From Candidatus Thiodictyon syntrophicum (GTDB lineage: Bacteria > Pseudomonadota > Gammaproteobacteria > Chromatiales > Chromatiaceae), in assembly GCF_002813775.1 (NCBI RefSeq), contig NZ_CP020370.1:434001-498000 (forward strand): DNA of 64,000 nucleotides. The letters are read 5' to 3'. Under the pieces are notes generated by a model that was given only the letters and a program-made list of their open reading frames with translations, was not told the DNA's origin and did no database searches. Position 1 is the stretch's first letter; each line of letters starts with the position of its first letter. This document shows, one piece after another, positions 7,608 to 18,673 of this stretch. Position numbers and translations under genes: made by a program.

Positions 7608-10382
7608 TCATCCCCCCAGTTTCTTGAGCAGTGCCGCGGCGTCCGCGGCCTGATCCGAGTTGGGATTGTCACGCAGTACCTTGCGTAGGATCTGGACCGC
7701 CTCGTCCTTGCGTCCCAGGGCGTCCAGGGCCACGGCCACGTGATAACCGATCTCCGATTGGGTCGGGAAGGCCAGATAGGCCTGTTGCAGGATCGACAGA
7801 CCCTCCGTCTTCTTGCCCGCCGTGAAGAGTATCCAGCCGTAGGTGTCGGCGATCTCCGGGCGGCTGGGCGCCAGGTCGTAGGCCTCCTTGGCCACGGCCT
7901 GGGCGCGCGCGTTCCCTTCCTTGTGGTAAAGCCAGGCGAGGTTGTTGAGGAGCAGCGGATTCTTCTTTGCGTCGCTGTTCACCACGCCCTCATAGACCGT
8001 GATGGCCTCCTTCGGGCGCCCCACCTGCTGCAGGAAGAGCCCGAGCATGGCTTGGGCCTCCAGGTCCTTGGGGTTGTCCTTGGCCCAGCCGGTGAGTACC
8101 GCGACCGCCCCGGCCGTGTTCCCGCTCTGGTTCAAGGCATCGGCGAGTTGCCGCGCAATGGTGCTGGTCTTCTCCAGTTCAAAGGCCTTCTTGAAGGGCG
8201 TGGCGGCGGACTTGAAGTCGCGTTTGGCGGCAAAGACACTGCCCTCGATGCGATAGCCGACGGCCGATTTCGGGTAGGACTTCTGCAGGGCCTTGGCGCT
8301 CTGCATGGCGGTCTCCGGGTCACCGGCGTCCAGCGATACCGAGGCCAGCGCCACCTGGGCATCGACGAAATCGGGTTTCAGCTCCAGGGCGCGCCGGAAG
8401 GCCGCCTGCGCCCCCGTATGATCCTGGTCCTTCCAGCGCGCCCCGCCCGCCAGATAGTTCAGTTGCGGGTCCTGCGGGTTCTTGCGCAGGAGTTGGTCGA
8501 AGGAGCGGATCGCATTGGGCACCTGGCCGCCCAGCGTCTGGGCGCGGGCGAGCATCTGGAGCGTCGGTTCATCGTCCGGGAAGCGGGTCGCCAGTTCGTT
8601 GGCGACCGCCAGTGCCTTGAGATAATCACCGCGGGTGATGTAGAAGCGGGTGAGCAGAAGCCCAGGCTGGGTCACCGTCGGGTTGGCGTCTTTGGCGCGT
8701 TCCAGGGCCGCCACCAGGGCCTCGGGATCGTTGCGCAACTCGGCCAGGGCGGCGAGACCCAACAGGGCCCCCAGGTGTTTCGGGTTGGTCTTGAGCACCG
8801 TCTCGTACCGACGCTGTGCGGCATCGAGATCCTTGCCGGCCACCTCGATCCGGGCCAAGTTGATCTCGGCGGTGACGAACGCCGGGTCCACCTGCAGCGC
8901 CTTCTCGAAGCGCTCCCGCGCGCTCGGCAGGTCGCCCTTGGCCATGTAGGCGAGCCCGGTCAGATTGTAGGGGATGGGCGACTGTGCACGGCGCTGTTCC
9001 AGCCCTTTGCTGGCCTCCAGGGCAGCATCGAAATCCTTGTTCTTCAGGTGGGCCAGGACCAGCAGGACATCGGCCTGCAAGATATCCTGGCCCAGGTCCA
9101 CCGCGGATTGCAACTCATTGATCGCTTTGTTTGTTTGTCCGCCCGCCAAGAGCGTCAGGGCGAGTTGGGTGCGCAGTGCCGCGACATCGGGAGCGCTTTC
9201 GACGGCCCGGTTGAGCCACTCCTGACCGCGCTCCAGGTCACCTTGGAGCATGTAGGCGCTGCCGAGCAGGGCCATGGTCTGGGGGTCGGCGCCCTGGACC
9301 ACGGGCTCCAGGACCTCGATGGCACGGGCGGGCTCGCGCATCTTGATGCGCGCCGCCGCCAACACCTTGCGCGCCTGCAGGTTCTCCGGCGTCGCCTTGA
9401 TCACATTGGAGAGGTATTGGTCGGCGGTTTCCAACTCCCCCTCACTGTAACGAATGATGCCAAGCAGGAGTTGGCTCTGCAGGTGGCCGGGGACCGCGGT
9501 CAGGACCCGGTCCAGATAGTCGCCCGCCTGTTTCCAGTTCTTGTCCTGGAACTCGATGACCCCGCGCAGGTAGATGGTCATCGGTACGTCCTTCTGGATC
9601 TGGTCGGTGGCGGTCAGCTCTTTGCGCGCCCCATCCGTGTCCTTCATGCCGATCAGGGCCGTGGCCCGGCCCAAATGCGCCACCAGGTTTTGCGGCTCGG
9701 CGCTCAGTACCCGATCGAACAGGGCCAAGGCCGCCGCGTTCTCGCCCTCCGCCCGATGGTACTCGGCGCGCATGAGCAAGGCCTCGGTGTTATTCGGGAA
9801 GCGCTCGAGAAACGCATCCGTGGCCTTGATCGCGGCGGCCTGGTCGCCTTCCTTCAAGGCGACGCGCAACAGCCCAAGGCCCGCCCGTTCGCTGCCGGGG
9901 TCGGCCGCGGACGCGGCCTGATAGTGCTCGCGCGCCTCGTCAGGCTTGTTCTGCCCCAGGGCCGCATCACCGCGCAGCGTCAGGGCGCGGGCCTGATCAG
10001 CGGCCGGCAGTTCGCCGGCCGCCTCCAAGCGCTGCACGGCGTCGTCGAACTTGCCTTGGGCGATCAGGGCCTCGACGAAGTCGAGCCGCCACAGGGAGGC
10101 CTCCACCCCCAGGTCGATCGCGCTGCGGATCTCCTTCTCGGCCGCTGCACCGTTACCGATGCGCAGGTAGAGCCGTGCGAGCAGCAGGCGTGCGGTCGCG
10201 TCGTTCGGGTTCTTCTGCAGCGCGTTCTTCAACTCGATGGTCGCCGCGCGCAAATCGCCCTGTTCAAGGAAGGTGCTCGCCTTGTCGGTGGCCTCCGAGG
10301 CCAGGATTGAGGTGCCCGCAAGACCCGCCAACAGGGCCAGGGTAGCAGTCAGTGTACGTGCGCTGATCCGTCCGGAAGCCAT
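7608..10382 (-). CDS. prsT: PEP-CTERM/XrtA system TPR-repeat protein PrsT
   Basis: This 924-residue protein begins with a signal peptide (TLTATLALLAGLAGTSILASE) and then consists of TPR repeats throughout, for example LEQGDLRAATIELKNALQKN near the start and KEAITVYEGVVN near the end. PrsT is the large TPR lipoprotein-like partner encoded with XrtA exopolysaccharide loci; it is exported and probably scaffolds polymer or protein export. I prefer the ATG at 10382, which has GAGG upstream, to the TTG at 10400. The gene follows prsR by 14 bases. No lipobox cysteine is evident. Confidence 0.9.
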   Translation of the reverse strand: MASGRISARTLTATLALLAGLAGTSILASEATDKASTFLEQGDLRAATIELKNALQKNPNDATARLLLARLYLRIGNGAAAEKEIRSAIDLGVEASLWRLDFVEALIAQGKFDDAVQRLEAAGELPAADQARALTLRGDAALGQNKPDEAREHYQAASAADPGSERAGLGLLRVALKEGDQAAAIKATDAFLERFPNNTEALLMRAEYHRAEGENAAALALFDRVLSAEPQNLVAHLGRATALIGMKDTDGARKELTATDQIQKDVPMTIYLRGVIEFQDKNWKQAGDYLDRVLTAVPGHLQSQLLLGIIRYSEGELETADQYLSNVIKATPENLQARKVLAAARIKMREPARAIEVLEPVVQGADPQTMALLGSAYMLQGDLERGQEWLNRAVESAPDVAALRTQLALTLLAGGQTNKAINELQSAVDLGQDILQADVLLVLAHLKNKDFDAALEASKGLEQRRAQSPIPYNLTGLAYMAKGDLPSARERFEKALQVDPAFVTAEINLARIEVAGKDLDAAQRRYETVLKTNPKHLGALLGLAALAELRNDPEALVAALERAKDANPTVTQPGLLLTRFYITRGDYLKALAVANELATRFPDDEPTLQMLARAQTLGGQVPNAIRSFDQLLRKNPQDPQLNYLAGGARWKDQDHTGAQAAFRRALELKPDFVDAQVALASVSLDAGDPETAMQSAKALQKSYPKSAVGYRIEGSVFAAKRDFKSAATPFKKAFELEKTSTIARQLADALNQSGNTAGAVAVLTGWAKDNPKDLEAQAMLGLFLQQVGRPKEAITVYEGVVNSDAKKNPLLLNNLAWLYHKEGNARAQAVAKEAYDLAPSRPEIADTYGWILFTAGKKTEGLSILQQAYLAFPTQSEIGYHVAVALDALGRKDEAVQILRKVLRDNPNSDQAADAAALLKKLGG

Positions 10383-10396
10383 ACCAGTTACCTCGT

Positions 10397-11757
<1,361 letters not shown>

Positions 11758-11758
<1 letters not shown>

Positions 11759-13884
11759 CAACCCGCGGCCATGGTGAGCCCGGCGGGGGCCGGGGACACC
11801 TCGATCGGAACAAACAAGCGGAAAACGGTGCCGTGCCCCGGGACGCTGTCCACCACCACGCGCCCGCCCATGGAAGCCACGAATTCACGGGTCTCATAGG
11901 CCCCGACCCCCATCCCGGTGAGCCCCTTGGTGGAGTCGAACGGCTTGAACAGCCGTTCGCGCACGAAGTCCGCATCCATGCCGACGCCGGTGTCGCGCAC
12001 CTCGATCACCGCCTGACCCGCGCTCCGACCAAGGTGTACGACCACCCGACCGTCGCGCGGCGTTGCCTCCTGGGCGTTCTGCACGATGTGGGAGATCACG
12101 GCCGCCAGGCGATCGGGGTCGGCCCGCACGCGCAGGGGCGTCGTGAGCGCCGGCTCCAGGACCGGGGCCGGTTCCTGGGCCGCACGGGTGCGCACCACCT
12201 CCGCGACGATCGCGCGCAGATCCACGCCGACGCCGGCCGCGCTCGCGATCGGGCCGCGTAACTGCCCAAGCAGCCGATTCATCTTGTCTACCGAGTTCTT
12301 GATGGTCGCGATTGCGTCATCCACGAAGGCCGGGTTGTGGCGGTGCCGCTCGGCATTCTTCGCGACCAGGGAGAGCTGCGCAATCAGGTTCTTGAGGTCA
12401 TGGACCACGAACGCCGACAAGCGGTTGAAACCCTCGAACTGGCGCGCGTCGGCCAGGGCGCGGGCCGCCCGGTCCAGCGCCAGATAGCTCGAGGCCTGGC
12501 GCGCCGCGGTCTTGAGCATATCCATGACTTCCCAATTGACCACTTGCGCGGCGCGTGAGCGCGCCAGTATGACGAAGCCCATGAGTTCATCGTCGTGTCG
12601 CAGCGGCACGATCAACCACAGTCGGTCATCGGCGTAGACCGCGGGAGGCAGCTCGAGCGCGTCATAGGCATCGGGATCGCGGCGCAGGTCGGTCAGGTTG
12701 ATCACCCAGTGGCGGTGCGTCAGGAAGTCGGTGAGTTTGGTGAAATCGGTGGCCTTGTCGAGCGTGTCCTCCGCCAGATTCCAGACTCGCGCATGCTCGT
12801 AGTGTCCGCCCTCGTTGCGCAGCCAGAGGATGCCGCCGGGGCTGTCGACGAGTTCGCCCAGGGCGAAGATGACCCGCTCCGGCAGGCAGGCCTGAAGCAC
12901 CCGCCCGGACAGCACATCGATCAGATGCAGCCACTCCTCCCGATAGTCGTAGCGGTAATTGAAGAAATGCTTGTTGACCAGGACCTTGAGTCGTGACCGC
13001 AGGTGCCCGGAGAACAGCAGCACGACCAGAACCATGCCGGCCCCAAAGAAAAACACGGTCTGGATCACCGAACTCCACTCGCCGCCATAGTAGCGGATGT
13101 AGTACCCGACGAGCGACATGACGAGCAGATAGACCCCGGCCGCGAACAGCGCGGTGGAATGAAAGACGACCTTGCGGGAGACGAAGAGGTCGAAGGACCA
13201 CTGGGGATTGCGCGCCGCCGAGACACCGATCAGCGGGGCCGCCAGGGCGCTGACCGCACCCCGGGCCGCCCAGAGGTCCATATCCAGGCGTTGAAACAGC
13301 AGCGCGTCCGCAAACAGAAAGAAGTCGAACGCGAATAGCCCGCCGACGCCCAGGCACAGGAATTTGACCCCCCACCGGTGTTGCCAGGGTGTATTGCGGA
13401 ACACCTGCTCGACGAGCACCAACCCGCCGATCGCGGTCAGCAAACGCAGGATCAGCCGCAGCGACGCCAACTGCGACTCGACGCCGGGCGGCAGCGCCCA
13501 CCAGAGCTGCGTCGGCGGTAAGACCAGGATCAGGGTCAACAGCAGGGCCGCCAGCCGCGCCTGCCCCAGGCGCCGACCGCGGGGCCCCCGCCCCCCCGCC
13601 TGAAGCTCCAGCAGCCGGATCAGAAACAGGATCCAGGCGAGGTTACGCACCGCCTCCGAACCCCAGATCCATTGCACCGGGATGCTCTGCCAGGCCGCTT
13701 GAACGGCGAGCACGCCTGCCCACAGCATGCTGGCAAGGACCGCGAAGACCAGCAGGCCGCCCTGCAGGCGGCCACGCCAGCCGGTCAGCAGGACGACGCC
13801 CAAGAGCGCGAACAGTGCTGCGCACAATCCGTACCCGAAAACGCCGACGAGGCCGGTACTGGTCAGGGCGTGCGCCGCGGGCAT
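11758..13884 (-). CDS. prsK: PEP-CTERM system histidine kinase PrsK
   Basis: This 708-residue membrane kinase starts with about eight to ten hydrophobic segments (residues 1-300), then has a GAF-like sensor region (about 320-470), the phospho-acceptor motif FVVHDLKNLIAQL with His near 495, and an ATP-binding domain with NAQEATP, DTGVGM and GHGTVFRLFVPI. It is the cognate partner of PrsR, whose gene overlaps its stop codon. The unusual HDLKN box is typical of PrsK. It lies 5 bases downstream of the XrtA-type sugar transferase gene, so the four genes 15263 to 7608 form one transcription unit. Confidence 0.94.
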
Positions 13885-13889
13885 GGGGA

Positions 13890-15263
13890 TCAGCGCGCCC
13901 CCTTGCCGAAGACGACGACCTCGACGGTCTGGAGCAGGATCACCAGATCCAGGATCAGGCCGGCGTGCTTGACGTAGTAGAGGTCATATTCCAGTTTGCG
14001 TCTGGCGTCCTCGTCATCGGACCCGTAGGAATACAGGAGCTGCGCCCAACCGGTGACCCCGGGTTTGACGCGATGACGCTCGGAGTAATAGGGGATACTG
14101 GCCGCGAGCCGCTGCACGAACTCGGGACGTTCGGGGCGGGGCCCGACCAGACTCATTTGGCCCTTGAGGACATTGAAGATTTGGGGTAATTCATCGAGGC
14201 GGGTCTTGCGCATGAACGAGCCTAAGGCGGTGACGCGGGAATCGTTCTTGGCGGCCCAACGCGCCACCCCATCGGCCTCGGCATCGACCCGCATGCTCCG
14301 GAACTTATGGACATGAAACAGGGTGCCGTGCTGCCCCACCCGCACCTGATGGTAAAGGATGGGGTCGCGCCCCCGCGACTCGATCAGGCTGGCGGCCGCG
14401 ACCAACACCATCAGGGGGCCGGCCACGACCAACATCACGGCCGCGGCCGCCAGGTCGAACAAGCGCTTGCTGAGCCGCGCCGCGGCACCCATACGAAATC
14501 CCCGCGGGGAGAAGAAGATCCAACTCGGATGCAGCAGGTCGATCTTGATGATCTGGAGTTCCTTTTCAAAAAAGGAGAGCAGGTCCAGCACCTCGAAGCC
14601 GCTCAACTTGCAGTCGACCAGATCATCCACCGGCAATTTCCCGCGCCGGTCGTCGGCCGCAACCACCACCTCATCGACACCATACTCGATGGCAAGCTCA
14701 ACCAGGGGCCGATCCGAGCGCAGCAGTTGGGCGCCGTCGAGCATGTCGTGGCTGCGGGGCAGGGGCACGTATCCCACCACCAGGAAGCCCAGGGGACCGC
14801 CCCGGGCGACGACCTCGGCAATGCTGTAGGCATTGACACCGGCCCCCAACACCAGGACGCGGCGGCGACGCGACTCAATGTTGACCAGGCGTGCGAACAG
14901 TTCGCGCACCACACTGATGCCGATGAAGGAAAAGACGAGCCCCAGTCCGAGGACCCCGCGTCCCATAAACAGGAAGGGGACGGCGAAAAAACCGACCGAG
15001 AGCAGGGCCAGGCCGAGGACGAAGGCCAGGCCGATCCGCACCACGAAGGCCGCCTCCTGTTCCTGGGCGTCGCGCTGGTACAGCCCCATGGAAATCATGG
15101 CGAGGCTCATGCAGAGGGTGAAAAAGAGCCCGGTGGCGAGAAAAAAGACGAGTGGGACCTCGGTGGGCAGGGCGCTGCCGAAACGCGCGTAGACACCCAA
15201 CTGCGAGGCGAGGAAAAAGACGATCGCCTCAACCACTCCGAGGTAGACGTAGGTTCTCGACAC
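13890..15263 (-). CDS. XrtA/PEP-CTERM-type sugar transferase (TIGR03013-like)
   Basis: This initiating glycosyltransferase of about 457 residues has four to five N-terminal membrane segments, a CoA-binding-like middle domain (RVLVLGAGVNAYSIAEVV) and a bacterial sugar-transferase domain with KRLFDLAAAAVMLVVAGP, HKFRSMRVDAEADG, RKTRLDELPQIFNVLKGQMS, LVGPRPERPEFV and KPGVTGWAQL. Such enzymes load the first sugar-1-phosphate onto undecaprenyl phosphate for exopolysaccharide assembly. I chose GTG at 15263 because homologous sequence begins VSRTYVYLGVVEAIVFF; the frame is open further upstream without resemblance to the family. It heads the prs operon and faces the UDP-sugar genes. Confidence 0.88.
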   Translation of the reverse strand: MSRTYVYLGVVEAIVFFLASQLGVYARFGSALPTEVPLVFFLATGLFFTLCMSLAMISMGLYQRDAQEQEAAFVVRIGLAFVLGLALLSVGFFAVPFLFMGRGVLGLGLVFSFIGISVVRELFARLVNIESRRRRVLVLGAGVNAYSIAEVVARGGPLGFLVVGYVPLPRSHDMLDGAQLLRSDRPLVELAIEYGVDEVVVAADDRRGKLPVDDLVDCKLSGFEVLDLLSFFEKELQIIKIDLLHPSWIFFSPRGFRMGAAARLSKRLFDLAAAAVMLVVAGPLMVLVAAASLIESRGRDPILYHQVRVGQHGTLFHVHKFRSMRVDAEADGVARWAAKNDSRVTALGSFMRKTRLDELPQIFNVLKGQMSLVGPRPERPEFVQRLAASIPYYSERHRVKPGVTGWAQLLYSYGSDDEDARRKLEYDLYYVKHAGLILDLVILLQTVEVVVFGKGAR

Positions 15264-15701
15264 ATTCGTTCCAGCGTTGTTAGGCCTGGCCCACCGGCGC
15301 GGCCCGTGATGGTGGTCGGGGCAGCGCGGCAGCAATGGTGCCCCCGTGCGGGTCCCGCGGGTTCGTAATCTGCCGCGAGCGCCTGCGGCGATCACCCAAG
15401 CGGCGAAAAACAGAACTGAATTTAGAGGTTTGTCGTGACTGCGCCCGACCGCTCGCCGCGTGCGGGGTGGCCGACGCGGGGGTCGACGACGCTCCCTGGC
15501 AGGACCGATTCAGGACCTAATCGTAACACACTAGCGACCGGGGCCGGGCGGGGCGGGGCGGGGGTCGGCGGGCGCGCCGCGCGGCGGGCCGGCACGGTCG
15601 CACCAACCGCGGCACGCTGGTAACATGCCGGCCGTTATACCAGCCCACTCCCACTCCCGCTCCCGGCGCCGGCACGCGGGAATCGCCTGAGGCATCGGCT
15701 C
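15264..15701. other. Divergent intergenic region of the exopolysaccharide locus
   Basis: These 438 bases separate the minus-strand transferase/prs operon from the plus-strand UDP-sugar genes and must hold both promoters. I could not identify a convincing sigma-70 pair or a GG-N10-GC sigma-54 site by eye. The stretch 15536-15600 is an extreme G/C run. No ORF with family resemblance is present. Confidence 0.5.
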
Positions 15702-16988
15702 ATGACCCTTGATGTGAATCTGCACAACGCCCGCGTCGGCGTCGTCGGTCTCGGCTATGTGGGGCTGCCGCTGGCGGTCGAATTCGGCAAGCACTATCCA
15801 ACGATCGGCTTTGATATCAACGCGGCGCGCGTCGCCGAACTGCGCGCGGGGCGCGACAGCTCGCGCGAGGTCGAGCCGGACGACTTGCGGGGCGCGACCC
15901 ACTTGAGCTACACCGGGTCGCCCGCGGGCCTCGCCGACTGCAACCTCTACATCGTGACGGTCCCGACCCCCATCGATGCCCACAAGTCACCCGACCTGCG
16001 GCCGCTGCAATCCGCCAGCCGGATGCTCGGCGGCGTCATCCGGGCCGGCGAGGTCGTGGTCTACGAGTCGACGGTCTACCCCGGCGCGACCGAGGAGGTC
16101 TGCGTCCCCCTCATCGAAGAGGTCTCCGGGCTCAAGTACAATCAGGATTTTTATGTCGGTTACAGCCCCGAGCGGATCAACCCGGGCGACAAGGAGCACC
16201 GACTCACGACGATCAGGAAGATCACCTCCGGCTCGACCCCGCAGACGGCGGCCCTCATCGACTCGCTCTATCGCTCGATCATCACCGCGGGCACCCATCT
16301 GGCCAGCAGCATCCGCGTGGCCGAGGCGGCCAAGGTCATCGAAAACACCCAGCGCGATGTGAACATCGCCCTGATCAACGAACTGGCGTTGATCTTTCAC
16401 CGGCTCGGACTCGATACCCAAGAGGTCCTGGAGGCCGCCGGGAGCAAGTGGAACTTCCTGCCGTTTCGTCCCGGCCTGGTGGGTGGACACTGTATCGGCG
16501 TCGATCCCTATTACCTGACCCATAAGGCCCAGGCCATCGGCTACCACCCGGAGATCATCCTGGCCGGCCGGCGGCTCAACGACAGCATGGGCGCCTATGT
16601 GGTCAAGCAGGTCATCAAACTCATGACCCGGCGCGGCTGCCTGTCGGCGGCGGCGCGCGTGCTGATCCTGGGACTGACCTTCAAAGAGAACTGTCCGGAC
16701 CTGCGCAACACCCGGGTGGTCGATATCGTTGCCGAATTCAAGGAATACGGGATCGTCTGCGACGTCCACGACCCCTGGGTCAATCCGGCCGAGGCCCGCC
16801 ACGAATATGGGATCGAGGTCATCGCCGAGCCGCCGACGGCGTTCTATGATGCGATCATCCTGGCCGTCGCCCACCGCCAGTTCCGTGACCTGGGCGTGGC
16901 GCAGATCCGCGGCTTCGGCAAGCCCGCCGCGGTGCTCTACGATGTCAAACAGATGTTTCCCAAGGAGCAGGTCGATGGCCGTTTGTGA
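15702..16988 (+). CDS. tviB: UDP-N-acetylhexosamine 6-dehydrogenase, TviB/WbpO family
   Basis: This 428-residue enzyme oxidises C6 of a UDP-amino sugar with NAD+ in two steps to give a UDP-uronic acid for the polymer. It shows the Rossmann motif [19 protein letters not shown], the middle-domain motif [16 protein letters not shown], the catalytic cysteine in [16 protein letters not shown] and the C-terminal segment [16 protein letters not shown]. The whole pattern fits TviB/VipA better than UDP-glucose dehydrogenase, but the exact substrate is not proven. GAGG precedes the ATG. The next gene follows after 21 bases, so the two make activated uronic acids together. Confidence 0.9.
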   Translation: MTLDVNLHNARVGVVGLGYVGLPLAVEFGKHYPTIGFDINAARVAELRAGRDSSREVEPDDLRGATHLSYTGSPAGLADCNLYIVTVPTPIDAHKSPDLRPLQSASRMLGGVIRAGEVVVYESTVYPGATEEVCVPLIEEVSGLKYNQDFYVGYSPERINPGDKEHRLTTIRKITSGSTPQTAALIDSLYRSIITAGTHLASSIRVAEAAKVIENTQRDVNIALINELALIFHRLGLDTQEVLEAAGSKWNFLPFRPGLVGGHCIGVDPYYLTHKAQAIGYHPEIILAGRRLNDSMGAYVVKQVIKLMTRRGCLSAAARVLILGLTFKENCPDLRNTRVVDIVAEFKEYGIVCDVHDPWVNPAEARHEYGIEVIAEPPTAFYDAIILAVAHRQFRDLGVAQIRGFGKPAAVLYDVKQMFPKEQVDGRL

Positions 16989-17009
16989 AGCGCTGCCGAG
17001 GCACCCCCA

Positions 17010-18017
17010 ATGAGAGTATTAGTCACCGGAGCCGCGGGTTTTATCGGCGCTGCCCTGTCCCTGCGCCTCTTGGAGCGCGGGGATCAGGTCATCGGGGTCG
17101 ACAACCTGAACGACTACTATGACGTAGCCCTGAAAGAGGCGCGTCTGGCCCTCCTTACCGGCCACCCGGCCTATACTGACCTGCGGGTGGATATCGAGCA
17201 CGGCGAGGTCCTGCGCGGGGTCTTCGACACCTATGGACCCGAGCGGGTGGTGAATCTCGCGGCCCAGGCCGGCGTGCGCTATTCGATCGAGAATCCGCTG
17301 GCCTATGTCGCCACCAATCTGGTCGGCTTCGCCAATGTCCTGGAGGCCTGCCGCCATACCGGCGTCGAGCACCTGGTGTATGCGTCCAGCAGTTCAGTCT
17401 ACGGCGCCAACACCACCATGCCCTTCTCGGTCCACCATAACGTGGATCATCCGGTGAGCCTCTACGCCGCGAGCAAGAAGGCCAACGAACTGATGGCCCA
17501 TACCTACAGCCATCTCTATGGGCTGCCGACCACCGGACTGCGGTTCTTTACGGTCTACGGTCCCTGGGGTCGCCCGGACATGGCGCTTTTCAAATTCACC
17601 CGGGCGATCATCGCCGGTGAGCCCATCGACGTCTTCAATTACGGCCGCCACCGGCGGGACTTCACCTATATCGACGACATCGTGGAGGGCGTGATCCGGG
17701 TCCTGGACCGCCCCGCCGCGGGCAACCCCGACTGGTCAAGTGCGGCCCCGGATGCCGCCACCAGCCGTGCCCCCTATCGGCTATATAATATCGGCAACAA
17801 CAACCCGGTGGAATTGATGGAGTACATCGCCGTACTCGAAACCAGCCTGGGTCTGAAGGCGCAATTGAACCTGCTGCCGCTGCAACCCGGGGATGTTCCC
17901 GACACCTACGCCGACGTGAGTGAACTGGTACGCGACATCGGCTACCAACCGCGCACCAGCGTCGCCGATGGCGTGGCCCGCTTCGTCGACTGGTATCGCG
18001 GGTTCTACAAGATATAG
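17010..18017 (+). CDS. NAD-dependent epimerase, UDP-glucuronate 4-epimerase type
   Basis: This 335-residue short-chain epimerase has the NAD motif [20 protein letters not shown], the NxYYD segment [18 protein letters not shown], the SSSSVYG strand, the catalytic YxxxK in YAASKKANE and [17 protein letters not shown]. The NDYYD segment and the overall pattern resemble CapI/UDP-glucuronate 4-epimerases; after a TviB-type dehydrogenase it may act on an N-acetylated uronate instead. It is co-transcribed with tviB (21-base gap, GAGG before the ATG). A stable hairpin follows 33 bases after the stop. Confidence 0.88.
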   Translation: MRVLVTGAAGFIGAALSLRLLERGDQVIGVDNLNDYYDVALKEARLALLTGHPAYTDLRVDIEHGEVLRGVFDTYGPERVVNLAAQAGVRYSIENPLAYVATNLVGFANVLEACRHTGVEHLVYASSSSVYGANTTMPFSVHHNVDHPVSLYAASKKANELMAHTYSHLYGLPTTGLRFFTVYGPWGRPDMALFKFTRAIIAGEPIDVFNYGRHRRDFTYIDDIVEGVIRVLDRPAAGNPDWSSAAPDAATSRAPYRLYNIGNNNPVELMEYIAVLETSLGLKAQLNLLPLQPGDVPDTYADVSELVRDIGYQPRTSVADGVARFVDWYRGFYKI

Positions 18018-18050
18018 CCTTCGCACCTGACATCCGGACAGGCCCTTGGT

Positions 18051-18079
18051 GTAGGGGCGGGTTTGAAACCCGCCCCTAC
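18051..18079. terminator. Perfect 14-bp hairpin after the epimerase gene
   Basis: GTAGGGGCGGGTTT at 18051-18064 is exactly complementary to 18066-18079 around a single base. There is no T-run, so it is either a terminator aid or a REP-like repeat. It lies 33 bases 3' of the epimerase stop. Confidence 0.6.
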
Positions 18080-18163
18080 GTCCGGCTATCACGTCCGAGG
18101 GCTGTATGACCCCAGGTGATCAGCGCCGAAACGCACACAGATTCCATGGCCCGCCCATGTCAC

Positions 18164-18242
18164 GCCCTTTCAGGGCTAAGACCAGATACAACAGAGCACC
18201 CAGGGCGTTGCCCTGGGCTGGTAGATCGCGCCCCTTCGGGGC
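18164..18242. repeat. Cluster of three small hairpins
   Basis: Three dyads follow each other: GCCCTTTCAGGGC (18164-18176), CCCAGGGCGTTGCCCTGGG (18199-18217) and GCCCCTTCGGGGC (18230-18242). I recall this ordered triple as a dispersed non-coding repeat in other environmental genomes. It sits in the non-coding zone between the epimerase and the PAS-GGDEF gene. Short frames open across it are artefacts. Confidence 0.6.
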
Positions 18243-18264
18243 TTGTGATCGCCGCGATTGCAGA

Positions 18265-18524
18265 TACACCCTTCCCGGGCCGGACGGGGCATTCGCCCCG
18301 TCCGAAACGTTTTCTCCGCACCTGCGGGCTAGTGCCAACGATCGGCGTCGGAATAAACGTTGGGGACGGGGCGAATGCCCCGTCCCGCCGCGGGTACACC
18401 CTTCCCGGGCCGGACGGGGCATTCGCCCCGTCCGAAACGTTTTCTCCGCACCTGCGGGCTAGTGCCAACGATCGGCGTCGGAATAAACGTTGGGGACGGG
18501 GCGAATGCCCCGTCCCGCCGCAGG
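18265..18524. repeat. Tandem duplication of a 130-bp hairpin repeat
   Basis: A 130-base unit occurs twice in succession (18265-18394 and 18395-18524), nearly identical until the last few bases. Each unit contains two strong hairpins that are reverse complements of each other: 18281-18304 around GGACGGGGCATTCGCC and 18363-18386 around GGACGGGGCGAATGCC. So each unit is itself a large imperfect palindrome. Between 18525 and 18673 there is no further feature apart from GC-rich sequence. Confidence 0.85.
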
Positions 18525-18673
18525 CAACGCCCTGGATGGTGCTTGGAGCGCTCCCGCGTGGGAGCAAGTGCGGGCGCTGCGCGTCCCGTCTGGTTACTGG
18601 ACGCGCAGCGCCCGCTCTTGCTTCCCTGCCCGCGCGTGGGAGCCGGCAGCGCTTAACTTAACGGCATTGATAT

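Noticed and set aside
15264-15701. Sigma-54 promoter for the exopolysaccharide genes under PrsR
   Set aside because: I looked for GG-N10-GC sites on both strands and found only weak matches in an extremely GC-rich stretch where chance matches are common.
18051-18079. Attachment site or integrase target
   Set aside because: The perfect dyad stands alone; there is no integrase or tRNA gene nearby, and hairpins of this kind occur as simple repeats elsewhere in the window.
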